A stretch of 9,253 bases of DNA from contig CASDTD010000215.1 of NCBI GenBank assembly GCA_949283445.1, positions 1 through 9,253 on the forward strand. Direction: 5' to 3'. Origin of the DNA: an uncultured Coriobacteriia bacterium. Lineage in GTDB: Bacteria > Actinomycetota > Coriobacteriia > Coriobacteriales > QAMH01. Both the position numbers and the translations under genes were made by a program. Below the pieces are notes generated by a model that was not told where the DNA came from, ran no database searches, and saw nothing but the letters and a program-made list of their open reading frames with translations. This document shows, piece after piece, positions 1-5,754 of the stretch. Position 1 is the first letter of the stretch, and the number at the start of each line of letters is the position of its first letter.

Positions 1-898
1 TACCGTATGTGAAGCACGACGGGAAGATGATGAGGCCAGCAAGAATCGCGACGACAGTGCTCATGATGCCCGTGGACAGTGCCTCGCCTGTGAGCCTGCG
101 TTCGCGCCCGATGCGCGAGCCGAAGATAGCCTGGCCGCCCATGCCGACGGACAACGTGAAAAACGCCTGCCCCATGGCCGCATAGACCGCGTTGCCGAAG
201 CTGCCCAGCTGTTCGGCCGGCGTGTTGCCCGCGAACAAGTCGCCGAAATCCGGCAGCAAGTAGAACTCCAGGCCCTGCGCCGCACCGGGCAAAGTGACAG
301 CGCGAATGCACAGGGCGATGAGAATGACGAACAATGCCGACATCATGAACTTGCCCACGCGCTCGAGGCCCTTTTCCACGCCTAGCGCGCAGACGACGAC
401 GCCGATGAGAACCGAGACGACCATCCAGAAGCCGCTTTCGAGCGGGCTTGCCGTCATGGCGGTGTACACCTGCGCCGAAACCTCCGGCCCCGCCCCGTTG
501 AACATGCCGCTGGCAAGCTTGGGGATGTAGGCGAGCATCCAGCCGCAGATCGTCGTATAGAACATCAGCAGAATCATGGAGCCGACATAGCCCCACGGCC
601 CGAACCACTTGAAGCTTTTCTTCGAGGGAAGCACCTCGAAGGAACGCGCCGTGCTCTTCTGGCTCGCACGCCCAACGGCAAACTCCATGACCATGACGGG
701 CAGACCGAGGATGGCAAGGAAAATCAAGTAGAGAACAATGAACGCCGCGCCACCGTATTCGCCGGTGACGTAAGGGAAGCGCCACACGCTGCCCAAGCCG
801 ATGGCGCAACCAGCGGCGACCATGATGAAACCGATGCGCGTGCCGAAATGCTCGCGCTTGCCGTCTTGCGCGGTGTCTTCCTGCCCCGTCTGTGCCAT
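1..898 (-). CDS. Sodium-dependent transporter, NSS/SNF family (5' part, runs off the window)
   Basis: The first 299 residues of an inner-membrane symporter of the neurotransmitter:sodium symporter family (LeuT fold), which uses the sodium gradient to import amino acids or related small molecules. Seen: after a ~20-residue polar N-terminus, TM1 carries GCAIGLGSVWRFPY (about 30-43), the family's unwound sodium/substrate-binding segment. GGAAFIVLYLIFLAILGLPVM follows as TM2, and AMGQAFFTLSVGMGG further on matches the TM6 binding segment. By alignment from memory, the LeuT sodium ligand Asn27 is Ser here. The ATG at 898 is chosen because the family's N-terminus begins right after it; a GAGG lies close upstream and GAGAGAGGG further out. 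The bacterial family is usually about 440-500 aa, so the C-terminal third lies beyond base 1. Substrate cannot be told; the nearby nitrogen genes make an amino acid plausible (inference). Family assignment is secure. Confidence 0.95.
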   Translation of the reverse strand, partial: MAQTGQEDTAQDGKREHFGTRIGFIMVAAGCAIGLGSVWRFPYVTGEYGGAAFIVLYLIFLAILGLPVMVMEFAVGRASQKSTARSFEVLPSKKSFKWFGPWGYVGSMILLMFYTTICGWMLAYIPKLASGMFNGAGPEVSAQVYTAMTASPLESGFWMVVSVLIGVVVCALGVEKGLERVGKFMMSALFVILIALCIRAVTLPGAAQGLEFYLLPDFGDLFAGNTPAEQLGSFGNAVYAAMGQAFFTLSVGMGGQAIFGSRIGRERRLTGEALSTGIMSTVVAILAGLIIFPSCFTYG

Positions 899-1208
899 GT
901 CCTCGCGTGCCCTCTCTCAAGCAGCCGGCTTCTCAAGCACCGGCCGCGTTCTCCCACAAAACTGCGTGGGATTGTAGCACGGCACGCCACAGCCGGCGAC
1001 ACACGCTCCTTATGCCAGACATCTACAGCTCCGGACGAACGGCGGAGCCCAAGGAAGATTCATGGTCGAAATGGCTTGAAGGGGCACAATCAAGAATCGC
1101 GTTTCTGCCCCAGCGCACGGGATTTACCCGAAACGCCGCCAAAAGCATCGATTTGGCAGTGCTTCCCTGCCCCAGCGTGCGTTTTCGGCCGTAGAGACGC
1201 CAGCGCTC
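899..1208. other. Intergenic region between the NSS transporter gene and glnR
   Basis: This 310-bp stretch holds no credible gene. Seen, reading the minus strand: a possible extended -10 (TGCTACAAT, 971-979); a small hairpin CCCAC/GTGGG (953-957 with 966-970) near the resulting mRNA start; two imperfect 16-bp tandem copies beginning TCTCAAGCA (915 and 931); a dyad GCCAAA/TTTGGC (1138-1143 with 1152-1157); a short hairpin CGGG/CCCG (1118-1121 with 1127-1130); and an 11-bp motif CGCTGGGGCAG occurring twice on the minus strand (near 1103-1113 and 1170-1180). None of these dyads is followed by a clear U-tract, so the glnR terminator is not certain. ORFs across this stretch have no recognisable protein character. 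Confidence 0.6.
971..976 (-). promoter_or_regulatory. Putative extended -10 promoter of the NSS transporter gene
   Basis: On the minus strand TACAAT matches five of six bases of the consensus and is preceded by TG one base away, the extended -10 form. No good -35 is seen at 16-18 bp. The predicted start near 964 gives a leader of about 65 nt that contains the small hairpin and tandem repeats noted for this gap. Confidence 0.4.
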
Positions 1209-1871
1209 TTATTCCCACATGTAGCCCACACCGCGTACAGTGCGCAGATGCGTGGACAGCTCGCTGCCGAGCTTGCCGCGCACGCGCCGCACGTGCACGT
1301 CGACCGTGCGCGAGCCGCCGTAATAATCGAAGCCCCACACGCGGGAAAGCAACGCGTCACGGGAGTAGACATGCCCCGGGTGCGTGACGAGAAACGCCAA
1401 AAGCGCGTATTCGAGGTAGGTGAAATCGACCGGCTTTCCATCGACGATGACCTGATAGGTGGAGAAGTTGATGGTCATGGAATCGATGGTGACGAAATCG
1501 GAATTCGCCGTTTCCTCACCCGGCCACAGCAAATGGCGCATACGCACAAGCAGCTCGTCTTCCGAAGCGGTGGCCAACACGAAGTCAACTGTGACATGCG
1601 AGGGAAGGCGCAGCCCCTTCAACGCGTCCTCCTCGACGACAAGCAACAGCGAGGCCTCCCCCGCATTGCGCAGGACCTGCTCGAATTCAGAGAGATTGCC
1701 GGCACGTGCCGCATCGACGCCGCAGATGACCAGGTCGGCGTCTGCCAGATACCGACCGAGGTCAGCAGGGTGGCAGGCGGTGAAATCCGCATCGAGCTCC
1801 GAGACGGCCTTCGAGTAACGAGCGTACGATTTCATGCCCTCTTGAATATATAAAACGCTTTTGCGATGCAT
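1209..1871 (-). CDS. glnR: OmpR-type transcriptional regulator, GlnR-like nitrogen regulator with degenerate receiver
   Basis: A 220-aa cytoplasmic DNA-binding protein resembling actinobacterial GlnR, which controls nitrogen assimilation genes. Seen: residues 1-117 form a receiver-like domain and 126-220 a winged-helix effector domain. The recognition-helix region reads VWGFDYYGGSRTVDVHVRRV (178-197), very close to the GlnR version. The receiver lacks the usual residues: the acidic pair after strand 1 is Gln10-Glu11, the phospho-acceptor position after strand 3 (DLVIC) is Gly51, and the conserved Lys near DFVLATASEDELL is Ala or Thr. It is therefore expected to act without phosphorylation, as known for orphan GlnR-type regulators. 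The ATG is preceded by AGAGG at 6 nt. It follows glnA by 23 bp, suggesting co-transcription, and a GlnR-type box lies upstream of glnA, suggesting autoregulation (inference). No sensor kinase gene is adjacent. The symbol rests on domain similarity plus context; another OmpR-family orphan regulator is possible. Confidence 0.8.
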   Translation of the reverse strand: MHRKSVLYIQEGMKSYARYSKAVSELDADFTACHPADLGRYLADADLVICGVDAARAGNLSEFEQVLRNAGEASLLLVVEEDALKGLRLPSHVTVDFVLATASEDELLVRMRHLLWPGEETANSDFVTIDSMTINFSTYQVIVDGKPVDFTYLEYALLAFLVTHPGHVYSRDALLSRVWGFDYYGGSRTVDVHVRRVRGKLGSELSTHLRTVRGVGYMWE

Positions 1872-1894
1872 GATGAACCTCTACCTCGAGCGTG

Positions 1895-3256
1895 TTACAA
1901 AATAGGGAAATCGCGGTCGATTTCCCACTGCGTGACCTGCGACCGATAGGCCTGCCATTCGGCGCGCTTGCTGGCGACGATGTAACTGTGCAGAGTCTCA
2001 CCCAACACGTCCTTCGCGAATTCCGACTCCTCGAACAGGGCTATCGCCTCTCCCAGATCGCCCGGCAAAAGCTTGATGCCGGCTTCGCGCACTTCCTTGC
2101 GGGTCATGGAGAAGATGTCGCGGTCAATGGGAGCGCCAAGTTCGAGCTTTTCGGCCATGCCCCTCAAGCCTGCCGCGAGCAGCACGGAAAACACCAGGTA
2201 CGGGTTGCAGGCCGGGTCGGGGCTGCGGAACTCGAGACGCGCGGAATCGGGCTTGTCGGGCTTATAGAGCGGGATGCGAATGAGCGCGCTGCGGTTACCA
2301 CGCGCCCACGTGAGCGTGATGGGCGCTTCGAAGCCGGGCACAAGACGCTTGTAAGAGTTCACGTACTGATTGGTGATGAGCATGAACTCAGGCGTGTACT
2401 TGAGAAGACCGGCGATGTAATGCTTGGCATCCTCGGACAAATCGTAACCCAGCGGGTCGTTCGCGTCGTAGAACACGTTGCGGTCGTCCTTGAACAACGA
2501 CTGATGCACGTGCATCCCACTGCCGTTTATGCCGGCGAGGGGCTTGGGCATGAAGCTGGCATGCACGCCGTGCTTGAGCGCAACCTCTTTCACGACCAGA
2601 CGGTATGTCATGACGGCATCCGCCATGGAAAGCGCGTCCCCATAGCGCAGGTCTATCTCTTGCTGAGAAGGCGCCGTCTCGTGATGCGAGTATTCCACGG
2701 GGATGCCCATCTGCTCGAGCGTCAGAATCGTGTCGCGCCGCAAGTCAGACGCCGTATCGTCTGCCGTCAGGTCAAAGTATCCGGCGTAGTCAATGGGCTC
2801 GGGAGTTTTGTTGTTCTTGAAGTAGAAGTATTCGACCTCGGGGCCGATGTTCATCGTGTACCCTTTTTCGGCTGCCTTGCGCAAAGTGCGCTGCAGGACA
2901 TAGCGCGGGTCACCCTCGAAACGCTTGCCATCAGGGGTGCAGATATTGCAGAACATGCGCGCGACGCCGTCGTCCTTCGGGCGCCAGGGCAAAACTTGAA
3001 ACGTGCTGGCATCCGGAAACGCGAGCATGTCAGATTCCGTGGAATTGGCAAAGCCCTCGATCGAGCTGCCATCGAAGCCCATACCCTCGGTAAACGCGCT
3101 TTCAAGCTCGCTGGGCGTGATGGCAAATGACTTCATGTGGCCCAGCGCATCGGTGAACCACATGCGGATGAAATGGATATGGCGCTCTTTCACCGTTTTG
3201 AGCACGTAATCCCTGTTAGCGGCATTGCTGCTGAAACCAAGATCCGATTCGACCAT
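1895..3256 (-). CDS. glnA: Glutamine synthetase, type I (GSI-alpha-like)
   Basis: A 453-aa cytoplasmic enzyme that makes glutamine from glutamate, ammonia and ATP, forming a dodecamer in known family members. Seen: beta-grasp N-domain with FDGSSIEGF (61-69), metal-binding GPEVEYF (138-144), HHETAPSQQEID (191-202), NGSGMHVHQS (244-253), the VPGFEAP flap (306-312) and the NRSALIRIP stretch (321-329). Length fits the short alpha class. The NLYDLPPE-type adenylylation loop of beta-class enzymes is absent: the region reads DRDIFSMTRKE (378-388), so control by GlnE-type adenylylation is unlikely. The segment FANSTESDM places Asn71 where Bacillus GS has the feedback residue Arg62. The ATG at 3256 has GGGGAA 7 nt upstream. 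It is first in a probable operon with glnR. A GlnR box at 3346-3361 suggests nitrogen-responsive transcription. Identity is secure. Confidence 0.98.
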   Translation of the reverse strand: MVESDLGFSSNAANRDYVLKTVKERHIHFIRMWFTDALGHMKSFAITPSELESAFTEGMGFDGSSIEGFANSTESDMLAFPDASTFQVLPWRPKDDGVARMFCNICTPDGKRFEGDPRYVLQRTLRKAAEKGYTMNIGPEVEYFYFKNNKTPEPIDYAGYFDLTADDTASDLRRDTILTLEQMGIPVEYSHHETAPSQQEIDLRYGDALSMADAVMTYRLVVKEVALKHGVHASFMPKPLAGINGSGMHVHQSLFKDDRNVFYDANDPLGYDLSEDAKHYIAGLLKYTPEFMLITNQYVNSYKRLVPGFEAPITLTWARGNRSALIRIPLYKPDKPDSARLEFRSPDPACNPYLVFSVLLAAGLRGMAEKLELGAPIDRDIFSMTRKEVREAGIKLLPGDLGEAIALFEESEFAKDVLGETLHSYIVASKRAEWQAYRSQVTQWEIDRDFPIL

Positions 3257-3345
3257 GACTTACTTCCCCATATCTGCTTGTGCGACAACGCGCACGCAGC
3301 ATTGAACATACGAACCTCGTTGTGCAGCCATACTAGCATGCGCGT

Positions 3346-3361
3346 GTTTCGAGTTTGTGAC
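3346..3361 (-). promoter_or_regulatory. Putative GlnR-binding box upstream of glnA
   Basis: On the minus strand the sequence is GTCAC-n6-GAAAC, an exact match to one a/b site pair of the actinobacterial GlnR consensus GTnAC-n6-GAAAC. It lies 90 bp upstream of the glnA start, with a possible -10 (TAGTAT on the minus strand, 3330-3335) just downstream and no good -35, as expected for an activator-dependent promoter. A weaker GTAAC-n6-GAGTC match occurs at 3474-3489. The link to the GlnR-like gene is inferred. Confidence 0.55.
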
Positions 3362-3510
3362 GGAAAACACGCATGGCCTGACGAAAGCCAGACGCATTGC
3401 TGTGTGTACGCACCCGGGGTTGTTCAGGAGCATCCAGACTTGCTCGGGGATATCCGGGGGCATTCAAATAGGTGACTCGACGACGTTACTTCACCTCGAA
3501 CAACACAGAA

Positions 3511-3652
3511 AGGTGGTTGCACGACAAATTTCCGTCCATATAGCGTCCCAAATGTCGTTGAATCACCCAGCTAGCTTGCAAAACGCCTATTCGTGTCGCC
3601 CAACCACCCGTTTACTTTGCAGCCATCCCCTGCAGTTGAACCACCCGTTTAC
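3511..3652. repeat. Iterated AACCACCC-type motifs
   Basis: The 14-mer AACCACCCGTTTAC occurs exactly twice (3602-3615 and 3639-3652). A degenerate copy GTTGAATCACCC lies at 3557-3568, and an inverted CAACCACC (seen as GGTGGTTG) at 3512-3519. The three direct copies are spaced 41 and 37 bp. They lie just upstream of the xdhC promoter and could be regulator binding sites. They are too few and too diverged for a CRISPR array. Confidence 0.6.
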
Positions 3653-3689
3653 AGAAGCCTACATCGCGCATTTACTAAACAACTTGCTT

Positions 3690-3717
3690 TTGCATCATTT
3701 CGAAGACGAATTATACT
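3690..3717 (+). promoter_or_regulatory. Putative sigma-70 promoter of the xdhC-family gene
   Basis: TTGCAT (3690-3695) and TATACT (3712-3717) are separated by 16 bp. The -10 matches five of six consensus bases and sits in a locally AT-rich patch. A start near 3724 would give a leader of about 115 nt. Confidence 0.5.
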
Positions 3718-3733
3718 TTACAACGTCATATCA

Positions 3734-3819
3734 ACGGGCATATGGACCGCCGCCCGTGCATATGCGAGCCGCCTAACGCCGCATATGCCATAAGAAAAGC
3801 GGACGGACGGCCGAAGGCC
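3734..3819 (+). promoter_or_regulatory. Structured 5' leader of the xdhC-family gene, with three GCATATG motifs
   Basis: Three hairpins can form in a row between the predicted transcription start and the ribosome binding site. The first is ACGGGC/GCCCGT (3734-3739 with 3752-3757). Directly abutting it is a 9-bp stem GCATATGCG/CGCATATGC (3758-3766 with 3780-3788). The third is GGCC-GAA-GGCC (3809-3819). The motif GCATATG occurs at 3738, 3758 and 3781, about two helical turns apart, so a DNA operator is an equally good reading. I do not recognise a known riboswitch class. Confidence 0.45.
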
Positions 3820-3839
3820 CGAGGGGAAAGGACCCGCAC

Positions 3840-4829
3840 ATGCTCGCCGAAACGACCATCCGAGACATCATCGCCGCATTGAAAGCGAGTGAAACGCCCC
3901 ACATCAACCCAGAGGACATCCCCTGCTTCACGGCAGAGGCACTCGAAAACGACCCCGTGCTGGACGCCAGCATGCTTGCCGACGTGCTCGAAAACCTCAC
4001 GCAAGACGACATCCCCACGCTCGAACGTGCGTTGCTGAGCCTTGAGTTCAACGACCAGGCATGGCTGGGCTTCAAGATCGTGACCGACCGCGACGCGTGT
4101 CTGACGCCGGTGAACCCGGACGCCCCCGTAGATTCCAAGGAAGGCCCGTCGATGGACGGCACCTCAACCATCTTCTTCGCCAACGAGGGCAAGGACATCG
4201 TGTGCTCGCGCCCGTGGAACAAGCGCGACCGCTTCCAGATGCTCGACATCACGCGCGGCCCCTCCATGCACAAAGACCAGTTCCCCGGCGTGACCTGGGC
4301 AAGCGTACCGTTGTTCACCACGCAGCGCGTCGTCATCTACGGTGCTGGCGAGGTGAGCGCGTTTCTGGCGCGCTACGCCCATGACTGCGGCTTTACCACG
4401 CTCGTCGTTGACGACGACCCAGGCTTTCTTTCCGCCGAGCGCTTCGGCGAAAGCGAGCGCATGCTCGTCAACGCCAGCTGGAGCGACCTTGCCGAAAAGG
4501 TGACGCTCACCGAAGACGACTACTGCGTCTGCGTGAGCCGCAGTCACTTGCGCGACCCGGAAACACTGGCGTTTTCCGTTCAGTCCCCCGCCTTCTACGT
4601 CGGCATGATGGGCAACCCCGGCAAGAACAAGGACGTGTACGACAAAATCATCGCGCAAGGCGTCGACCCCGTGCTCATCGAGCGCGTGCACGCGCCCATC
4701 GGCGTCAAGATTGCCGACAAGACACCTGCGGAAATCGCCATCAGCATCATCGCCGAGCTTGTCGACGTGCGCGGCAAAGCGCGCAAGGAGACGGTGAAGC
4801 GCGTACAGGAGCAGCTGAAGAACAAGTAG
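3840..4829 (+). CDS. XdhC-family (XdhC/CoxI Rossmann domain) protein with unusual N-terminal half
   Basis: A 329-aa cytoplasmic protein. The C-terminal half (about 162-315) is a recognisable XdhC Rossmann domain: VVIYGAGEV (164-172), an acidic end of strand 2 (DDD, 191-193), YVGMMGNPGKNKDV (253-266) and the family signature RVHAPIGVKIADKTPAEIA (282-300). XdhC-type proteins help insert or sulfurate the molybdenum cofactor of xanthine dehydrogenase-like hydroxylases. The N-terminal ~160 residues are acidic and lack the usual XdhC_CoxI N-terminal motif (a GSxPRxxGAKM-like stretch), and I cannot assign them. The ATG is preceded by GAGGGGAAAGGA about 7 nt away. No molybdoenzyme subunit lies in the window, so this is an orphan member here. 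It is divergent from glnA and is followed by a strong hairpin. The domain call is firm; the cellular target is unknown. Confidence 0.85.
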   Translation: MLAETTIRDIIAALKASETPHINPEDIPCFTAEALENDPVLDASMLADVLENLTQDDIPTLERALLSLEFNDQAWLGFKIVTDRDACLTPVNPDAPVDSKEGPSMDGTSTIFFANEGKDIVCSRPWNKRDRFQMLDITRGPSMHKDQFPGVTWASVPLFTTQRVVIYGAGEVSAFLARYAHDCGFTTLVVDDDPGFLSAERFGESERMLVNASWSDLAEKVTLTEDDYCVCVSRSHLRDPETLAFSVQSPAFYVGMMGNPGKNKDVYDKIIAQGVDPVLIERVHAPIGVKIADKTPAEIAISIIAELVDVRGKARKETVKRVQEQLKNK

Positions 4830-4860
4830 CGGACGGCCCCGCATATCGAGCCTGTGCCGG

Positions 4861-4893
4861 GAGAGCGTAGCTGATACTGGGCTACGCTCTTTC
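4861..4893 (+). terminator. Hairpin terminator downstream of the xdhC-family gene
   Basis: AGAGCGTAGC (4862-4871) and GCTACGCTCT (4881-4890) form a perfect 10-bp stem with a 9-nt loop, 32 bp after the stop codon. The following T-run is short (TCTTTC), so termination may be imperfect. The 3' arm also carries the stop codon of the antitoxin remnant on the other strand. Confidence 0.7.
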
Positions 4894-5010
4894 CCCCGCC
4901 CCCTGTTCCACGCCCGCACCGACAGGCTCGAACACCATCCTCAAACCGAACGCCCTCGACACCTTCACGATTGTCTGAAACGACGGGTTCCCCTGCAAGC
5001 TGCCAGCTTC
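4882..5010 (-). pseudogene. Remnant of a HigA-like (XRE-type) antitoxin, C-terminal end only
   Basis: Read on the minus strand, this frame encodes EAGSLQGNPSFQTIVKVSRA, continues FGLRMVFEPV and ends at a TAG (4882-4884), 42 residues in all. The pattern GNPSFxTIxKVxxAxGLRxxFEP is the end of the helix-turn-helix domain of addiction-module antidote proteins, whose full length is about 95-110 aa. The preceding helix-turn-helix half is missing: upstream of 5010 the frame runs antisense-free into the neighbouring gene and shows no further homology. No toxin gene (RelE/HigB type) is adjacent. The fragment starts exactly where the neighbouring 201-aa gene ends, which suggests that the original antitoxin gene was cut by a rearrangement. 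The assignment rests on pattern memory. Confidence 0.6.
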
Positions 5011-5011
5011 T

Positions 5012-5617
5012 TCACATCTCTTCACAGGAGACAACCATGAAGCCGCCATCGATTTCGTACAGACGCGAGCCCGTCGCTTTCTTCACCTTGAGCGGAAGCC
5101 CCTCGTTACCCAGATACCCCTCGTAATAGCGTTCTTCCCCCTCGAAGAGCAGGTCTTCGCCATAGGTCATGATGCCCCGGTTCATCAGCAAAGTGCGATA
5201 GTTCGTGAAGAACAAGAAATCATCGACGTACTCCTCTACGTATTCGATGGTCTGAGGGCTGTACGCAGAGTAGATGTCTGGCGTTTTCTTCGGCTCCCCC
5301 GCACGCAGGAAAAATACACGTTCGTCCGTGCAAGCGTAATCGATGCGGAGAACCGGCGCGAACGCATAGCCCAGGTCTGCCGCCACGCAACGCTCGAGAT
5401 TGTTTTCATCGAAGCGGGCGACCTCCCCCTTTTCGTATATGAGCAGGGAACCGAAGTACACAGCGGGACTGATGCACTGTACGCCCTCGCTGGTAGTGAG
5501 CTCGAACGTGCGGTAGAACGCCTCGTTTTCGTCTTCTGCACGCTCCATGAAGAGCCGCGCTTGCTTGCACTGAGGCGGAACGATGAAGTGAGGGTACAGG
5601 CACAATTCGTTGATCAT
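5012..5617 (-). CDS. Hypothetical protein, 201 aa, unrecognised
   Basis: I do not recognise this protein. The start at 5617 is preferred over an upstream in-frame ATG (5650) because AAGGAG sits 5 nt before it. Seen: no signal peptide, no membrane segment; an acidic protein rich in Glu and in Tyr/Phe, with clusters such as YVEEYVDDFLFF and FEGEERYYEGYLGNEG, and a C-terminus of small strands (LYEIDGGFMVVSCEEM). Composition suggests a soluble, mostly beta or alpha/beta fold. It has its own likely promoter (5656-5684) and ends beside the antitoxin remnant, downstream of a lone TnpC-like gene. This context suggests accessory DNA (inference). Codon use and the ribosome site support a real gene. Confidence 0.75.
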   Translation of the reverse strand: MINELCLYPHFIVPPQCKQARLFMERAEDENEAFYRTFELTTSEGVQCISPAVYFGSLLIYEKGEVARFDENNLERCVAADLGYAFAPVLRIDYACTDERVFFLRAGEPKKTPDIYSAYSPQTIEYVEEYVDDFLFFTNYRTLLMNRGIMTYGEDLLFEGEERYYEGYLGNEGLPLKVKKATGSRLYEIDGGFMVVSCEEM

Positions 5618-5634
5618 TGCCGCTCCTTTCCGAC

Positions 5635-5717
5635 GGTGTATCTGGCACACATCAGAAAATAGAGAGACGGCACGAGCCCCTCAACAGTCGCATTAGTCCG
5701 AATTGGTGTATCTGGCA
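5635..5717. repeat. 13-bp direct repeat GGTGTATCTGGCA
   Basis: Identical copies lie at 5635-5647 and 5705-5717, 70 bp apart start to start. The similarity extends a little further: on the minus strand both copies are followed by TCGGA after a 1- or 3-nt spacer. The first lies at the predicted transcription start of the 201-aa gene, just before its ribosome binding site. The second fills the loop of the 17-bp inverted repeat. Confidence 0.85.
5656..5684 (-). promoter_or_regulatory. Putative promoter of the 201-aa hypothetical gene
   Basis: On the minus strand TTGAGG (5679-5684) and TATTTT (5656-5661) are separated by exactly 17 bp, each matching four of six consensus bases. The -35 directly abuts the stem of the 17-bp inverted repeat, and the predicted start near 5649 falls at the edge of the 13-bp repeat copy. 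Confidence 0.45.
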
Positions 5718-5737
5718 AAATCGGACTAATGCGACTG
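5685..5737. repeat. 17-bp perfect inverted repeat with 19-nt loop
   Basis: The arms at 5685-5701 and 5721-5737 are perfectly complementary over 17 bp (CAGTCGCATTAGTCCGA and its complement). It lies 17 bp past the tnpC-like stop codon, so it could end that transcript, but neither strand has a T-run after the stem. The loop contains one copy of the 13-bp repeat. It may be a protein-binding site, a recombination site or the end of a mobile element. Confidence 0.9.
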
Positions 5738-5754
5738 CAGTGGAAAGCGCGGGG

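Larger units (their letters stand above)
3257..3839. other. 583-bp divergent intergenic region between glnA and the xdhC-family gene
   Basis: This stretch is visibly more AT-rich than its surroundings and holds control elements for both flanking genes rather than a gene. From the glnA side it contains a GlnR-type box (3346-3361), a possible degenerate second box (3474-3489), a 6-bp dyad AGGTGA/TCACCT (3470-3475 with 3491-3496), four copies of an AACCACCC-type motif (3511-3652), a promoter towards xdhC (3690-3717) and a hairpin-rich leader (3734-3819). ORFs across it, including a 139-codon plus-strand frame at 3357-3776, show no protein-like composition. Confidence 0.7.

Noticed and set aside
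1892..3130. 412-codon plus-strand open frame opposite glnA
   Set aside because: It mirrors a certain glutamine synthetase gene; long antisense frames are expected from the third-position GC bias of glnA, and the translation shows no family features.
3448..3455. GGATATCC palindrome as an operator
   Set aside because: An isolated 8-bp palindrome with no second copy or extension.
3557..3652. Possible short CRISPR array
   Set aside because: Only two exact 14-bp copies and one degenerate one, with no repeat of usual CRISPR length and no cas genes.
3357..3776. 139-codon plus-strand open frame in the glnA-xdhC gap
   Set aside because: No ribosome site or protein-like pattern; its repeated LNHP-like stretches simply translate the DNA motif repeats, and it covers the promoter.
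3734..3839. Known molybdenum cofactor riboswitch
   Set aside because: The hairpins do not resemble the Moco motif as I remember it; I kept only the statement that the leader is structured.
4164..4919. 251-codon minus-strand open frame
   Set aside because: Antisense to the firmly identified XdhC-family gene; composition is typical of a shadow frame.
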